The position numbers and the translations under genes were made by a program. Source: CAWGAJ01 sp963820545 (GTDB taxonomy: Bacteria > Planctomycetota > Planctomycetia > Pirellulales > Thermoguttaceae). Taken from it: a DNA stretch of 64,000 nucleotides. Numbering within the stretch: position 1 is the first letter of the stretch; each line of letters starts with the position of its first letter. Below the pieces are notes generated by a model. The model did no database searches. It was not told the origin of the DNA and saw only the letters and a list, made by a program, of their open reading frames with translations. This document shows, in pieces, positions 38,423-49,412 of the stretch. The stretch lies in NCBI GenBank assembly GCA_963820545.1, contig CAWGAJ010000001.1, positions 2,604,001 to 2,668,000 of the forward strand, in the 5' to 3' direction.

Positions 38423-40339
38423 ATGGACGAACAGAAGCAAAAAAATCCATCTCCGGTCTCTCCAGAAAAACCGCCGCGCCCTCAGGCTCGAAACAATTCG
38501 GCTTTTTGGCTGTTGATCATTTTGGGGGCCGTGGTGGCGATGGTCTATTTTTTCTCGGACCACGTAAAACGGTCGGAAATCACTTACGGCACTTTCCATC
38601 ATGAACTAGACATAAAAAACATCGCCAAGGTGGAAATCCAAGGCTCCAGGGTTTATGGCGAATTCACAGCTGCGCCGAAAGGTCTGGAAAAGAAATTCCT
38701 TACCACCTTGCCGCCCTATCCCTTGGTCGACGAAAACCTCGGCCGTCAACTGCGCGAGCTAACTCGGCCCCGAACTACAGCGTCACCGAACCGACCGACA
38801 GCACTTTCACCATGCTTTCGGTTTATCTGCTGGTAACGGTGGCGCTTGGTGGTGGGCTTTGGTTCATGTTCCGCAGGGCCAGGGATTCGTTCTTTACCGG
38901 CGGATTGATGGGCGGATTCAGCAAGAGCGGCGCCCGCCGCTACGACGCCGACGACAAGTCGGTCACCTTCGACGACGTGGCCGGCCTGGAAGGCGTCAAG
39001 CACGAACTGGAAGAGGTGGTGGAATTTCTGAAAAATCCGCAAAAATTCCAGCGCCTGGGGCCCGCGTGCCCAAGGGCATTCTGCTGATGGGACCGCCGGG
39101 CACGGGAAAGACGCTCTTGGGTCGGGCCGTGGCCGGCGAGGCGGGCGTGCCCTTCTACTCGATCAACGGCTCGGAATTCATCCAGATGTTCGTGGGCGTG
39201 GGCGCGGGCCGGGTCCGCGATCTGTTCAACACCGCCAAGGAAAACGCCCCGGCCATCCTTTTTATCGATGAAATCGACGCCGTGGGCCGGCATCGCGGCG
39301 CCGGCGTGGGCGGCGGTCACGACGAACGCGAACAAACGCTCAACCAAATCCTCAGCGAAATGGACGGCTTCGCCCAAACCGAATCGGTGATCGTCATGGC
39401 CGCCACCAACCGGCCCGACGTACTCGATCCGGCCCTGTTGCGCCCGGGACGCTTCGACCGCCACATCACCGTCGATCGCCCCAATCTCAAAGGCCGGCTG
39501 GCGATCTTCCAAGTGCATACCCGAGAGGTGCCCTTGGCGTCCGGACGTCGACCTGGAGATCCTGGCCGCGGGCAGCGTGGGATTGACCGGCGCCGATATC
39601 CGCAATCTGGTCAACGAAGCCGCGCTCTGGGCCAGCCGACACGATAAAAACAGCGTCGATATGTCCGATTTCGAATACGCCCGCGATAAAGTCCTCATGG
39701 GCGCCAAACGCGAAGAGGTTCTAACCGGCAAGGAAAAGTCGATGACGGCGTATCACGAATCGGGCCATGCACTTTTGGCCTGGCTCATGCCCGGCACCGA
39801 CCGGGTGCATAAGGTTTCGATCATCCCCCGCGGCCGGGCCCTGGGCGCCACGCAACTCCTGCCCGAAGAAGATCGGCTGAACATCAGCGAATCGGAATTG
39901 TACACTCGGCTTGTTATCGGCTTGGGAGGCCGAGCGGCGGAAAAAATGAAATTCAACGAGCTCAGCGCAGGCGCCGAGAACGATCTGAACAACGTCACGC
40001 AACTTGCCCGGCGCATGGTCACCTACTGGGGCATGAGCGACCGGTTCGGGCCCGGTGGCCTTCCGCGACAGCGAGGATCATCCCTTTCTCGGCAAGGAAA
40101 TGACCGAACCGCGCCGCTACAGCGAACACACGGCCCAATTGATCGACGAGGAAATTTCCCGAATCTTGCACGAGGCGTCGGACAAGGCTGTTGATCTGTT
40201 GACCCGCAACCGCGACAAGCTCGAAATCCTGGCCAAGGCCCTGGAACAATCCGAAACCCTCGACGAAACCGACATCGAAAAAATCATCGGCCCGCCCGCC
40301 TATAAGCAAAACAGCGCTGGGGCAAAGGACGGCAAGTAG
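38423..40339 (+). CDS. ftsH: ATP-dependent zinc metalloprotease FtsH, frame-shifted
   Basis: About 640 aa. N-terminal membrane helix (SAFWLLIILGAVVAMVYFFS), periplasmic part, second helix (LSVYLLVTVALGGGLWFMF), AAA domain with Walker A GPPGTGKTLLGRAV, Walker B AILFIDEIDAVGR and SRH RPDVLDPALLRPGRFDRH, then zinc motif YHESGHALLAW. Shifts: near 38755, 39060 (GGGG read as GGG), 39546 (extra G) and 40060 (extra G). Correcting them gives APNYSVTEPTDSTFTMLS, QRLGARVPKGI, PLASDVDLE and FGPVAFRDSED. Probably sequencing errors in a functional gene. Confidence 0.9.
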
Positions 40340-40351
40340 GGTTCGGATTTC

Positions 40352-40413
40352 CTTGTTCCCACGCTCCGGCGTGGGAACAAGATTGTAAAGCCGCGACCAC
40401 TGGTCGCGGTTTT
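40352..40413. repeat. Two adjacent hairpins after ftsH
   Basis: CTTGTTCCCACGC TCCG and complement (40352-40381), then CCGCGACCA C TGGTCGCGG TTTTA (40391-40413), which looks like a terminator for ftsH. Both belong to small repeat families: the first resembles hairpins at about 58080-58105 and 58290-58315, the second the one at 60726-60762. Confidence 0.6.
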
Positions 40414-40436
40414 ATAGCCTGAACCCTGTCCCCTCT

Positions 40437-41674
40437 TCAGATTCCCAATTCCAACTTCGCCGCGGAAAAGGCTTCCATGGCGAACTGGAGATCATCGGGC
40501 GTATGTGCGGCGGAGATCTGCACGCGGATCCGGGCTTTGCCCTCGGCTACCACAGGATAAGAGAATCCGACCACGTACACGTTGCGCTCGAGCATAGCCT
40601 CGGCCATGCGTGCGGCCAGCGCGGCGTTGCCGAGCATAATGGGGCAAATCGGATGTATGCCGGGCGTGATCTGAAAACCACGTTCGGCCATGCCTTGGCG
40701 GAACATTTTAGTGTTCGTTTCCAAGCGGTCGCGCAGATGAGTGGAAGTGGATAAGAGATCAATGGTTTTCATGGCCGCGCCGATGATCGGCGGGGGCACG
40801 GTGTTGGAAAACAGATATGGCCGGCTGCGCTGGCGGAGCATCTCGATAATTTCCTTGCGTGCGCTGGTATAGCCGCCGCTGGCCCCGCCCAGGGCCTTGC
40901 CCAGCGTGCCGGTTATGATGTCGATGCGATCCATCACGCCGTGGTATTCGTGAGTGCCGCGGCCCTGTTTGCCTAATACTCCCACGCCGTGCGAATCGTC
41001 AATCATTACCAGTGCCTTGTACTTATCGGCCAATTCGCAGATGCCCGGCAGGTTGGCAACGATGCCGTCCATGGAAAAAACGCCGTCGGTGGCGATGATG
41101 CGGAACCGGGCGTCGGCTGTTTGCTTGAGTTGCGATTCCAGATCGGCCATGTCGTTGTTCTTATAGCGATACCGCTTGGCCTTGCAAAGCCGGATGCCGT
41201 CGATAATGCTGGCGTGATTCAATTCGTCGGAGATTATGGCGTCTTCGGGTCCAAAGAGCGTTTCAAACAGTCCGCCGTTGGCGTCGAAACAGGATGAATA
41301 GAGGATCGTATCCTCGGTTCCCAAAAAGTCGCTCAGTTTTTGTTCCAACTGCTTGTGGATCTGTTGCGTGCCGCAGATGAATCGCACGCTGGCCATGCCA
41401 TAGCCCCAGCGGTCCAGTGCTTCGTGGGCGGCGCGGATCACTTCAGGATGATCGGCCAGACCAAGATAATTGTTGGCACAGAGGTTCAAAATGCCTTCCC
41501 GCTCCAAAGGGGACTGTCCCGATTTTGCGCAGCGAAAATGGGACTGTCCCCCTTGTGACTCACTGTTACCCGGGCACTCTGTGGGCTGGTAATGATCCGC
41601 TCGTTTTTGTATAGTCCGGCATTGCGGATTTCCTGGAGTTGTTTATTTATATATTCTTTCATGCCGGCAAACAT
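40437..41674 (-). CDS. kbl: 2-amino-3-ketobutyrate CoA ligase, with inserted repeat
   Basis: The main frame (start 41507) has INLC-type LNLCANNYLGLADHPEV, FCGTQ-like VRFICGTQQIHK, PLP site DDSHGVGVLG and the Lys region ITGTLGKALGGASGG. The true N-terminus is in another frame: MFAGMKEYINKQLQEIR, ERIITSPQSARVTV. A 43-bp palindrome (41509-41551) lies between them; with one more C in its loop the frame runs through as GDSPIFAARKSGQSPLERE. It converts 2-amino-3-oxobutanoate and CoA to glycine and acetyl-CoA, with tdh in the operon. Confidence 0.9.
41509..41551. repeat. Palindromic repeat inside kbl
   Basis: 43-bp copy of the ileS repeat, lacking one C in TTTTCGCGC. On the gene strand it begins GGGGACAGTCCCATTTTC. 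It inserts about 20 residues between ERIITSPQSARVTV and EGILNLCANNYLG. Confidence 0.8.
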
Positions 41675-41689
41675 GAGACTTTCCTTTTG

Positions 41690-42729
41690 TTATTCAGCTT
41701 TCCACGTCAAAATCACTTTTCCCGAATTGCCTGAACGCATTACCTCAAAACCCTGCTGAAAATCACAGTAATTCAAGCGGTGGGTGATCACGGGAGTGAT
41801 ATCCAAGCCGCTTTGGATCATCACGGTCATTTTATACCAGGTTTCGTACATTTCGCGTCCATAAATGCCCTTGATGGTAATCATGTTGAAGACCACGGTG
41901 TTCCAATTGATGGGCATTTCAGCGGCGGGGATGCCCAGCATGGCGATTTTTCCACCGTGACACATATTGGCCAGCATGTCGCGGAAAGCGGCCGGATTGC
42001 CCGACATCTCCAAGCCCACGTCAAAACCTTCCTTCATCCCCAATTTTTTTTGGGCATCGGCGATGCATTGCGTGCGCGCGTCCAGCACCAATTTGGGCTT
42101 GACTCTTTGGGCCAGTTCCAGCCGATAGGGATTCACGTCGCTGATAACCACATAGCGCGCCCCCGCATGTCGCGCCACCGCCGCCGCCATGATGCCGATC
42201 GGCCCTGCGCCGGTAATGAGCACGTCTTCGCCCAACACCGGAAACGAAAGCGCGGTGTGGACGGCGTTGCCCAAAGGATCGAAAATCGCCGCCACGTCCA
42301 GCGGAATCGCCGGATCGTGATGCCAGACGTTGGTCATGGGCAGGGAAATATACTCGGCATAGGCCCCGGGCCGATTCACGCCAATGCCCTGAGTCTCCAT
42401 GCAAAGATGCCGCCGGCCGGCCATGCAGTTGCGACATCGTCCACAAACCACGTGGCCTTCGCCGCTGACGATGTCGCCGGTGCGAAAATCCTTCACGTTA
42501 CCGCCCATGTCCACAATCCGGCCGACAAATTCGTGTCCTACCACCAAGCCCGGAGGAATGGTCTTTGTGCCCAGGCGTCCCAGTTATAAATATGGACGTC
42601 CGTGCCGCAAATGCCCGTGCGCAGCACCTCGATCAGCACGTCGTTGATGCCGATCTGGGGCAAAGGCACTTCCTCCAACCACAGTCCGACTTCGGGCTTG
42701 CTTTTCACCAACGCTTGCATCTTTTGCAT
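41690..42729 (-). CDS. tdh: L-threonine 3-dehydrogenase, frame-shifted
   Basis: Start ATG 42729 (AAGGAAG upstream). N-terminal part MQALVKSKPEVGLWLEEV, GICGTDVHIYNWD; main part VVGHEFVGRIVDMGG, CGRCRNCMAGRRHLC (zinc site), GAGPIGIMAAAVARHAGARY, MSGNPAAF. An A is missing from an A run near 42563: AWAQKTIPPGLVVGHEF reads when corrected. It oxidises threonine to the substrate of Kbl, 16 bp downstream. A MITE lies 41 bp before the start. Confidence 0.9.
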
Positions 42730-42770
42730 GGAAACTTCCTTGACAAAGGTATCCCGAGATATGTATTTAG

Positions 42771-42945
42771 CCCGCATTTCTCACCGTAGGATGGGACAAG
42801 GTCGCGCAAGTTGTTGGTGGGTCGGCGCAAACTGATAAATATGTAATTTACAGCCTGTACGATGGCGAGCATTCAATCCGCGACCGAAGTCCCACCACGA
42901 ATACAGTTTGCTTGACCCACCCTACATATTGGTGAGAAATGCAGG
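42771..42945. mobile_element. MITE, 175 bp, copy 1
   Basis: Terminal inverted repeats CCGCATTTCTCACC (left; CCTGCATTTCTCACC at the right, read inverted). It is flanked on both sides by TTAG. The interior is nearly identical to copy 2 at 59287-59461. YTAR-type target and no ORF: probably a non-autonomous IS5-type element. It lies immediately upstream of tdh. Confidence 0.8.
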
Positions 42946-43032
42946 TTAGCCCGCCGCGAACATACGGCGGGCATAATTGCAGAATTCTACAGCAAGCAGA
43001 ATAGATGAACAGAGCCAGTGACGATTTTTCTG

Positions 43033-43951
43033 TCACTTCGCACGACGCAAAAAGTCTTCCACCTCTTGCCTTGTGGGGCAACCGGCTTGTCCGCCCCGTT
43101 TGGTGGCCTTTAATGCGCCTACTGCCGAGGCGAATTCCACACATTCTCTTAGCGATTTGCCCCAGGCCAAGGCCGCCGCATAAGCCCCGTGAAACACATC
43201 GCCGCAGCCGGTCGTGTCGATCACCTTTACCGCATGAGCCGGACAATGAACCGGCTCTGTGAAACCTTCGCCAAAATACCAACTTCCCCGCGGCCCGCAA
43301 GTTATTACCACCGCATGGTGTTTTTGCGTCCATAACGCGGTCGCTGCCAAAACCGGTTCGCTCTTTCCGGTCAACTCCCGGGCAAAGCGATCCGCGATCA
43401 CCAGATGATCGACCAACGCCAACAGCTCGATAAAATTCCCACCGGGATCGCGTTCAAAATCGGCCACGATTGCTACGCCTCTTTCCCGGGCGATGCGCAC
43501 GGCGCGAATCGTGCCTTCCACACCGTGATGATCAACAAGAATAACCCGGGCGCAACAGATCAAATCCGCCACAGGCAGTTGAGGATCGGCGCCAATCAGT
43601 CCGGGAAGCGAGGCGAAGACGGTCCTGGTCTGATGCCGCTCATCCACAATGATCGTGGACTGTGCCGGTCCGGCATCGGCCTGACGCACGCAGTATGTTG
43701 TATCGATGCCTTCGCGGGCGAAACAATCAATCACGTATTGCGACAACTCGTCGTTGCCCAATAGTCCGACATAAGCAGCGCGCCCCCAGTCGGGCGGCCG
43801 CCACCAGTGCGGTGCCGGTCAGGCCGCCGCATTGGTGAAAAAGATGGCGAACTCGAACCTTGCTTTCCGCCGGCGGATATTCGTCGACATAGAGAAAATC
43901 GTCGACCGCCACAGCGCCAAAACCCAATATGTCGAAGATTGAAGTTGTCAT
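43033..43951 (-). CDS. PfkB-family carbohydrate kinase, frame-shifted
   Basis: N-terminal part SIFDILGFGAVAVDDFLYVD (start 43951), then ESKVRVRHLFHQCGG; the frame shifts near 43780, where AARLGAR meets AAYVGLLGNDELSQYV. The C-terminal signature DTTGCGDVFHGAYAAALA carries the catalytic Asp. About 305 aa. Sugar substrate not predictable; it stands alone. Confidence 0.82.
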
Positions 43952-44087
43952 TTCCGGGGAAAAGGTTTGTAGGAAGGCTTCTAAAGCCGTCCCACATTGT
44001 TTAGTCTCGACCGGGCACCGCCTTTATGTCGGTCGGGGAGCGATAAAGTAAAAGAAAAGTAAGAATCTAATTCCCAACCACTTGCCG

Positions 44088-44315
44088 TTAAGCGCTAAGG
44101 GGAACCGGTTTGAGTTCCTCTACGGCCCTTTCCGCCTCTCGACGAACCCGGGGATCTTCATCCTTCAAAAGCCGCAAAATCGCCGGCACTGCCGAGGCAG
44201 CCTTATCGCCTTGCATGCGCAATGCGCCCGTGGCGTTACGCCGAATGCGCGGATCTTTGTCGCTCAGTTTTTCAACTAGTTTCCGGATAAGCAGGTCAGG
44301 TTCTCTCGGAGTCAT
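44088..44315 (-). CDS. HEAT-repeat protein
   Basis: 75 aa containing two HEAT-type units: LVEKLSDKDPRIRRNATGAL and ILRLLKDEDPRVRREAERAV. Such short proteins usually bind other proteins; a fragment of a longer gene is possible but no frame continues. Confidence 0.65.
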   Translation of the reverse strand: MTPREPDLLIRKLVEKLSDKDPRIRRNATGALRMQGDKAASAVPAILRLLKDEDPRVRREAERAVEELKPVPLSA

Positions 44316-44868
44316 TGATTCCGCCCTCTCTGAAATTTTTCTATTTTGAATTTATCGACTACCAAGGATGCCGGCATTGTGCTTTACGGTCAAATTAAAA
44401 TAAATTAGGTAATATAAATATAATGGGGAATATGAAGTAGATATTTCAGCATTCAACAAATCTAAAAACCAGGTCAACAATAAGCGAAATAGGCAGATAA
44501 TTCGGTGTAGCCCTGTTTTGCATATTTCGTTACACTAACTTGCCGTTGATCCCCCAGTTGCCGTAATTCTCCGGCCAGCGCTGTCAGCCGGGGATTTTTA
44601 TGAGTAATAAATCGGTCGAAATCCATCGCATGAAGTTCCGAGTTGGGCACCACTGTTGGCTTGTCCTGCAGTGGGGAATTTGGGGCGGCGCTGTTGGACA
44701 GGCCAACAGTGGCGCCCAATCGTAATCTTCGCTAAAAGAGAAAATAGTATTATCCGCTGGGCGGCGCTGGCGTCTGGCCAGTGTAGAGATTTTCGCGGGC
44801 AAGATGCCCGTGCTACTCGTGGAAATTTCCTCATAAGAACATAGTATAGTTCGCGCACGGAGGCGCTT
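44316..44868. other. Gap with a palindromic repeat
   Basis: 553 bp before yhaO. A 77-bp inverted repeat (44643-44719) has arms TTGGGCACCACTGTTGGC. A possible 50-aa frame on the minus strand (44474-44626, MDFDRFITHKNPRLTALAG) has no support. GGGCAAGATGCCCGTGC near 44800 is another small repeat. Confidence 0.45.
44643..44719. repeat. 77-bp inverted repeat
   Basis: Left arm begins TTGGGCACCACTGTTGGC, right arm is its complement with two mismatches in 24 positions. Possibly a short MITE. Confidence 0.65.
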
Positions 44869-46116
44869 ATGTCCCAGCGCCCTTTTCGATTTGTTCAGAC
44901 CAGCGACTTGCATCTGGAGCAGACGCTCCGCGGAGTGTCAGAGGTCCCGGATCATCTTCGCGAGACGTTTCTCGAAGCACGCTATATTCGCGCCCGCAAC
45001 ATGTTCGAGGCGGCCTTGTTCGAGGGAGCGGCTTTTGTGATTCTCTGCGGCGACGTCTTGCATCCCTTTTACACGGGACCGCGGGGAATAATGTTTCTCC
45101 GCGAGCAGTTTGCCCGGCTGGCCGAACGGGAAATTTCCGTGTACTGGGCCGGCGGCGCGGTCGATCCGCCCGATGCCTGGCCCGCTGCGCTTGGTTTGCC
45201 GGGAAACGTGCCATTTTTTCCCCACGGGCGAGTAGATGAGTTTATTCATGAGTATCAATGCGAACCCGTCGCCCGCTTGTTGGGCACCAGCCGCGATAAA
45301 CAAGCCGCCATCCGGGCAGGCGATTTTCATCCTGATCCCAGCGGGCTGGCAACCATCGCCGCGGCTTACGGCAGCGCCGAGCCCGCCGCCTTGCAGGCGC
45401 GCGGCATCCATTATTGGGCCTTGGGCGGCCGGCATGAGCGGGCAACGCTAAGCAGCACCCCGCCGATGATCCACTACTGCGGCTCGCCGCAAGGCGGCCG
45501 ACCGGAAGAAACCGGAGTGCACGGTTGCACGCTGGTGGAAGTGGATGAGCATCAACAAATCAAAACCAGTCTGATCCCCACCGATACCGTACGTTGGATA
45601 AATGAGCGGATCGTGGTCGACGGGCAAACACACCAAACCGACTTGGACACCCTGCTCCGCGAGCGAATCCACTCCCTGCGGCAGTCGGCTTGCCAGTTGC
45701 ATTTGCTCATCACCTGGACGATTGCCGGCGAGGGGCCGCTGGTAAAGGAGTTGCGCTCCGGCCGGCTGGGCGCGGAGCTTTTGGAGCGGCTGCGAAACGA
45801 GTACGGTTTTGCCTCGCCAGCAGCGTGGAGTCTCTCAATCCAATGCGAAAGTACGGATCGCTTGCCGGCCGAGTGGTACGAGCAAGAGACAATCCGCGGC
45901 GATTTTCTCCGCGAAATCCGCCGCTTGCAGATGAATTCTCAGGAATCCCTGGAATTAGAAGTGTATCTGTGCGAAAGGCATCAAAGCGGAGTGCTGGGCG
46001 CCGCGGCGCAGTTGGCCGATGAAAATGCCCGCCAGCGCGTGTTAAGCGAAGCGGCGCTCCTGGGCGCGGCCCTCTTGGGCGGCGACGCTGAGACAAGCGA
46101 GGAGGCCCCGGCGTGA
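44869..46116 (+). CDS. YhaO-like calcineurin-type exonuclease subunit
   Basis: 415 aa. Metallophosphatase start FVQTSDLHLEQTL (D, H) and FVILCGDVLHPFY (GD). The box where active phosphatases have GNH(D/E) reads YWAGGAVDPPDAW, and the later His box is LGGRHERATL. So parts of the metal site are altered. Size and partner (a YhaN-like ATPase starting within its stop codon) fit YhaO. DNA-repair nuclease role inferred. Confidence 0.75.
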   Translation: MSQRPFRFVQTSDLHLEQTLRGVSEVPDHLRETFLEARYIRARNMFEAALFEGAAFVILCGDVLHPFYTGPRGIMFLREQFARLAEREISVYWAGGAVDPPDAWPAALGLPGNVPFFPHGRVDEFIHEYQCEPVARLLGTSRDKQAAIRAGDFHPDPSGLATIAAAYGSAEPAALQARGIHYWALGGRHERATLSSTPPMIHYCGSPQGGRPEETGVHGCTLVEVDEHQQIKTSLIPTDTVRWINERIVVDGQTHQTDLDTLLRERIHSLRQSACQLHLLITWTIAGEGPLVKELRSGRLGAELLERLRNEYGFASPAAWSLSIQCESTDRLPAEWYEQETIRGDFLREIRRLQMNSQESLELEVYLCERHQSGVLGAAAQLADENARQRVLSEAALLGAALLGGDAETSEEAPA

Positions 46117-49100
46117 AGATCAATGCCTTAAAGATCGATGGCTACGGCGTGTGCAGGGGACTGCGCATTGAAGGGCTTTCCGACGGGCTCAGCGTGCTAT
46201 ATGGACCCAACGAGGCCGGCAAAACCACGTTGCTACAGTTTATCCGCTCCATGCTTTACGGTTTTTCAGCCCAACGGCGGCAATACTTACCTCCGCTCCA
46301 CGGCGGGGAACCCGGCGGCATGATCGACGTATCGGGCGCACCCGGCAGGTTTGAGATCGCGCGCCATCTGCAAGACAACGGCTCCGGCGACGAGCAACTT
46401 GTGCTCACCGCGCCCGATGGCACGCGGCAAGGCGAACATCTCGTCAAGGTTCTGCTCTCGAATATCGACGAAGCGATTTTTAACAACGTTTTTGCCGTGG
46501 AACTGCGCGAATTGCAGGAACTGGCCACGCTCAGCGACACCGAGGCGGCCGAGTTGCTCTACAATTTGACCGCGGGTCTGGACCGCGTTTCGCTGGTCGA
46601 GGTGATGCACGAACTGGAAGTGTCGCGCAACCTGATCCTCGACGCCGAGGGAAAACAATCGCAACTCACGCAGCTCTGGGCGCAGCGGGAAAAACTTCGC
46701 TTGGAAATCGAGGAACTCGGCTTGCTCACGCGCCGCTGGTGTGGCCTGGCCGCCCAGTCCAGTCAAATCGAAGATGATCTTGCCAGGCTGGAGGAAGACA
46801 AAAACCATGCTAACCGGCAATTGCGCATAGCGGAGCTTGCCTTGGCGGTCGGCCAGCGCTGGTCGCACGCAAGGCGCTTGGCGAGCAATTAGCGGCGTTG
46901 GGTAAACTGCCGCCGGTGCCTGAAGGAGCCATCGAACGCTTGGACGCCATCAACGCCCGCTTGAAAAAACATCATGAGCATATCGAAGCCTTGCAGGCCC
47001 GCTGCGCAGGGCTTATCGCCGAATCTTCGACTTTGAAGGTCAACGAACCCTTGCGTCGTCAAGCCGCCCGCATCGAGGCCTGGCAAGAACAGGAATCCTG
47101 GCTCGTGGCGCTGAGAAACCAGATCCAGGAGCTGAACGCCGAAATTGCCGCTTTGCAGGGTGAACTGAACGCCGAATGGCAAGGGATCGGTTTAAGCGGC
47201 TCTATGGGCAACTTCGAGCGGGATCTTTCCGGGCGCACAATTGCGGCATTGCGCTCGCCGGCCCAGATGCTGCGACGTTCCCATAGCCAACTCAAACAAG
47301 CAAAACGCGAAGAAGATAAGGCCGCAAAAACCGCCGAAGAGCTTACCAAGCAGATCGAAACCGCCTTGAGCACCAGGGAGGAGACCGATCTGGCCGCGGC
47401 CATGGATCGCTCTGGAAATCTGGTTGCTCAGTACCGCCGGCGCGTGCAGATCGACGAACGCCTGGATCAACTCTCGCGCCACCAGACCGAATTGGAAGAA
47501 CAGAGTCACTTGCTGGTCGAGCGGCAGTTGTTGCCCGTCGGCGTATTGGCGGGTCTGGGAGCGGCATTTGTCCTGGGAGTAATGCTGATTCTGATCGGAT
47601 TGTTCATGCCGGCCTCGATCACTGGTTCGGCGGGTTGGGCCATGGCCCTGTTAGGTCTGGTCGGCGGCGGCGGGGCAGTGTTGGGTAAATTCATTTTGGA
47701 AAAAACACATGCCGCCCAGTTGGACTCCTGCCAAAAACATCTCGCCATTATTCATTCGCAAATCCAGCAGACGAAAAACGATCGCGAACAGTTGGACGCC
47801 CAGTTACCGCGCGGCGGCGGGCCGATTGTCAGCCGCTTGCAAGCCGCCGAGAAGGATTTGGCCTCGCTAGAGGAAATAGTACCGCTGGAGAGCAGGCGAA
47901 ACGCTGCCCGGCAACAAGCCACGGCTGCCGCTCGGCGCACGGCGGAAGCGGCGGAAGAAGACAAAACCGCGCAGCCAGTGGCGCGAAGCGCTTGCCGTTG
48001 CGCAACTGCCTGGGCAACTTTCGCCCCGGCACGTGCGGCACTTATTCAAGCGCCGTACGCTTCTGGCAGAAGTACAACGTCGCCTGGGCCAACGGCGGGA
48101 GGAGCTCCAACGACGCAGGCAGGAATGGGACTCGGTCACTTCGCGCGTGGCCCAAGCCGCGTCTGACGCCGGCATCAACCTTGTCGGCGCGGACCTCGTC
48201 GAACATCTGAAACAACTCGGCGCAACAGCGGCCCAACAGCAAGCCGTGTTGTCCAAACGCGAAGCCGTTCGCCGGCACATGCGCCATATACGTCTCCGCT
48301 GTGGAAAACATGAGGAGGCCGTAAGCCGGCTGAAACACCGGCGGCGTGAATTGTTTTTCCAGGTAGGCGCGGAGGACGAGGCGGAATTTCGCCATCGCGT
48401 TTTGCAGCACGCGCGGGCCGATTTGCTGCGACGGGATCTAGACGCCTTGAACCAGGAAATCGCCGCCATCATCGGCGAGCAATGTTCCGCGGAGGCGCTG
48501 GGCAAGCAACTCGATGAACAATCGCCCAAAGACATCGAGGCCCGAGCCGCTTCTTTACGACAACGAGAGTCCCTCTTGGAATCGCAAATCCGCGAGTGCC
48601 TGGAAAAACGGGGGCAGCTTGGCGACACAGTTGCAAATCCTGGCTGACGACCGGCAATTGCCCGTTAAACAACTGGAATTGTCTGTGGTGGAAAATCGCA
48701 TCGAAGAGGCCTGGCATCGTTGGCAGGTGCTGGCAACCACATGCCGGATCATGGATCGTATTCGCGCGGTGTACGAACGAGAACGTCAGCCCGAAACGCT
48801 CCAAGAGGCTTCTCTTTATCTACAGCGTTTGACCCAAGGGCGATACCAGCGGGTCTGGACGCCGCTGGGGCAAAACGTGCTCAGGGTTGACGACGCAGAA
48901 GGTCACTGCCTGGCCGTGGAGATGCTCAGTCGGGGCACACGAGAACAGTTATTCCTCAGCCTGCGCATGGCCTTGGCTGCCGGTTACGCGCGTCGCGGGG
49001 CCGCCTTGCCCATGGTGCTCGACGACGTGCTGGTCAATTTCGACGCCGACCGGGCCGCCGCGGCCGCCGCCGTGTTGCGCAACTTTTCCCAGGCCGGGCA

Positions 49101-49380
49101 CCAACTTCTGGTCTTCACTTGCCATGAACATATTGCCAAAATCTTCGCTGAACTAAGCGCGCCGGTCAGCAGCCTGCCGCCGGTCTTGCATGGCGATAAT
49201 GCGGTAATCTCTTTTGAAATATCCGCGGAAAAAGCCGAGAAAGAAATCAAACGATTCCCCAGTCGGTCTTCTACCCGACGGAAAACGGCCGCTAAAGTGA
49301 AAACGATCGGCGAGGATGATGCGGAAGCAGAAACACAGGGCGACGACTGCAAAAATGCCCCTGACGCGGAAGCGGCGTAA
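46113..49380 (+). CDS. YhaN-like SbcC-type ATPase, frame-shifted
   Basis: Starts GTG 46113 within the yhaO stop (GTGA), GGAGG upstream. KIDGYGVCRGLRI and Walker A YGPNEAGKTTLLQFI; coiled coil in the middle (EDKNHANRQLRIAELALAV and others), a hydrophobic pair VGVLAGLGAAFVLGVMLILI as in YhaN; C-terminal LSRGTREQLFLSLRMALA, Walker B PMVLDDVLVNFD. Shifts near 46885, 47985 and 48620 split it into four frames; joined about 1090 aa. Partner of YhaO. Confidence 0.82.
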
Positions 49381-49412
49381 GTCCGGGGACTCTATATCGA
49401 AAGGAATCATTC

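Noticed and set aside
44474..44719. 81-aa minus-strand frame
   Set aside because: It runs through a 77-bp inverted repeat and has no recognisable domain or ribosome site.
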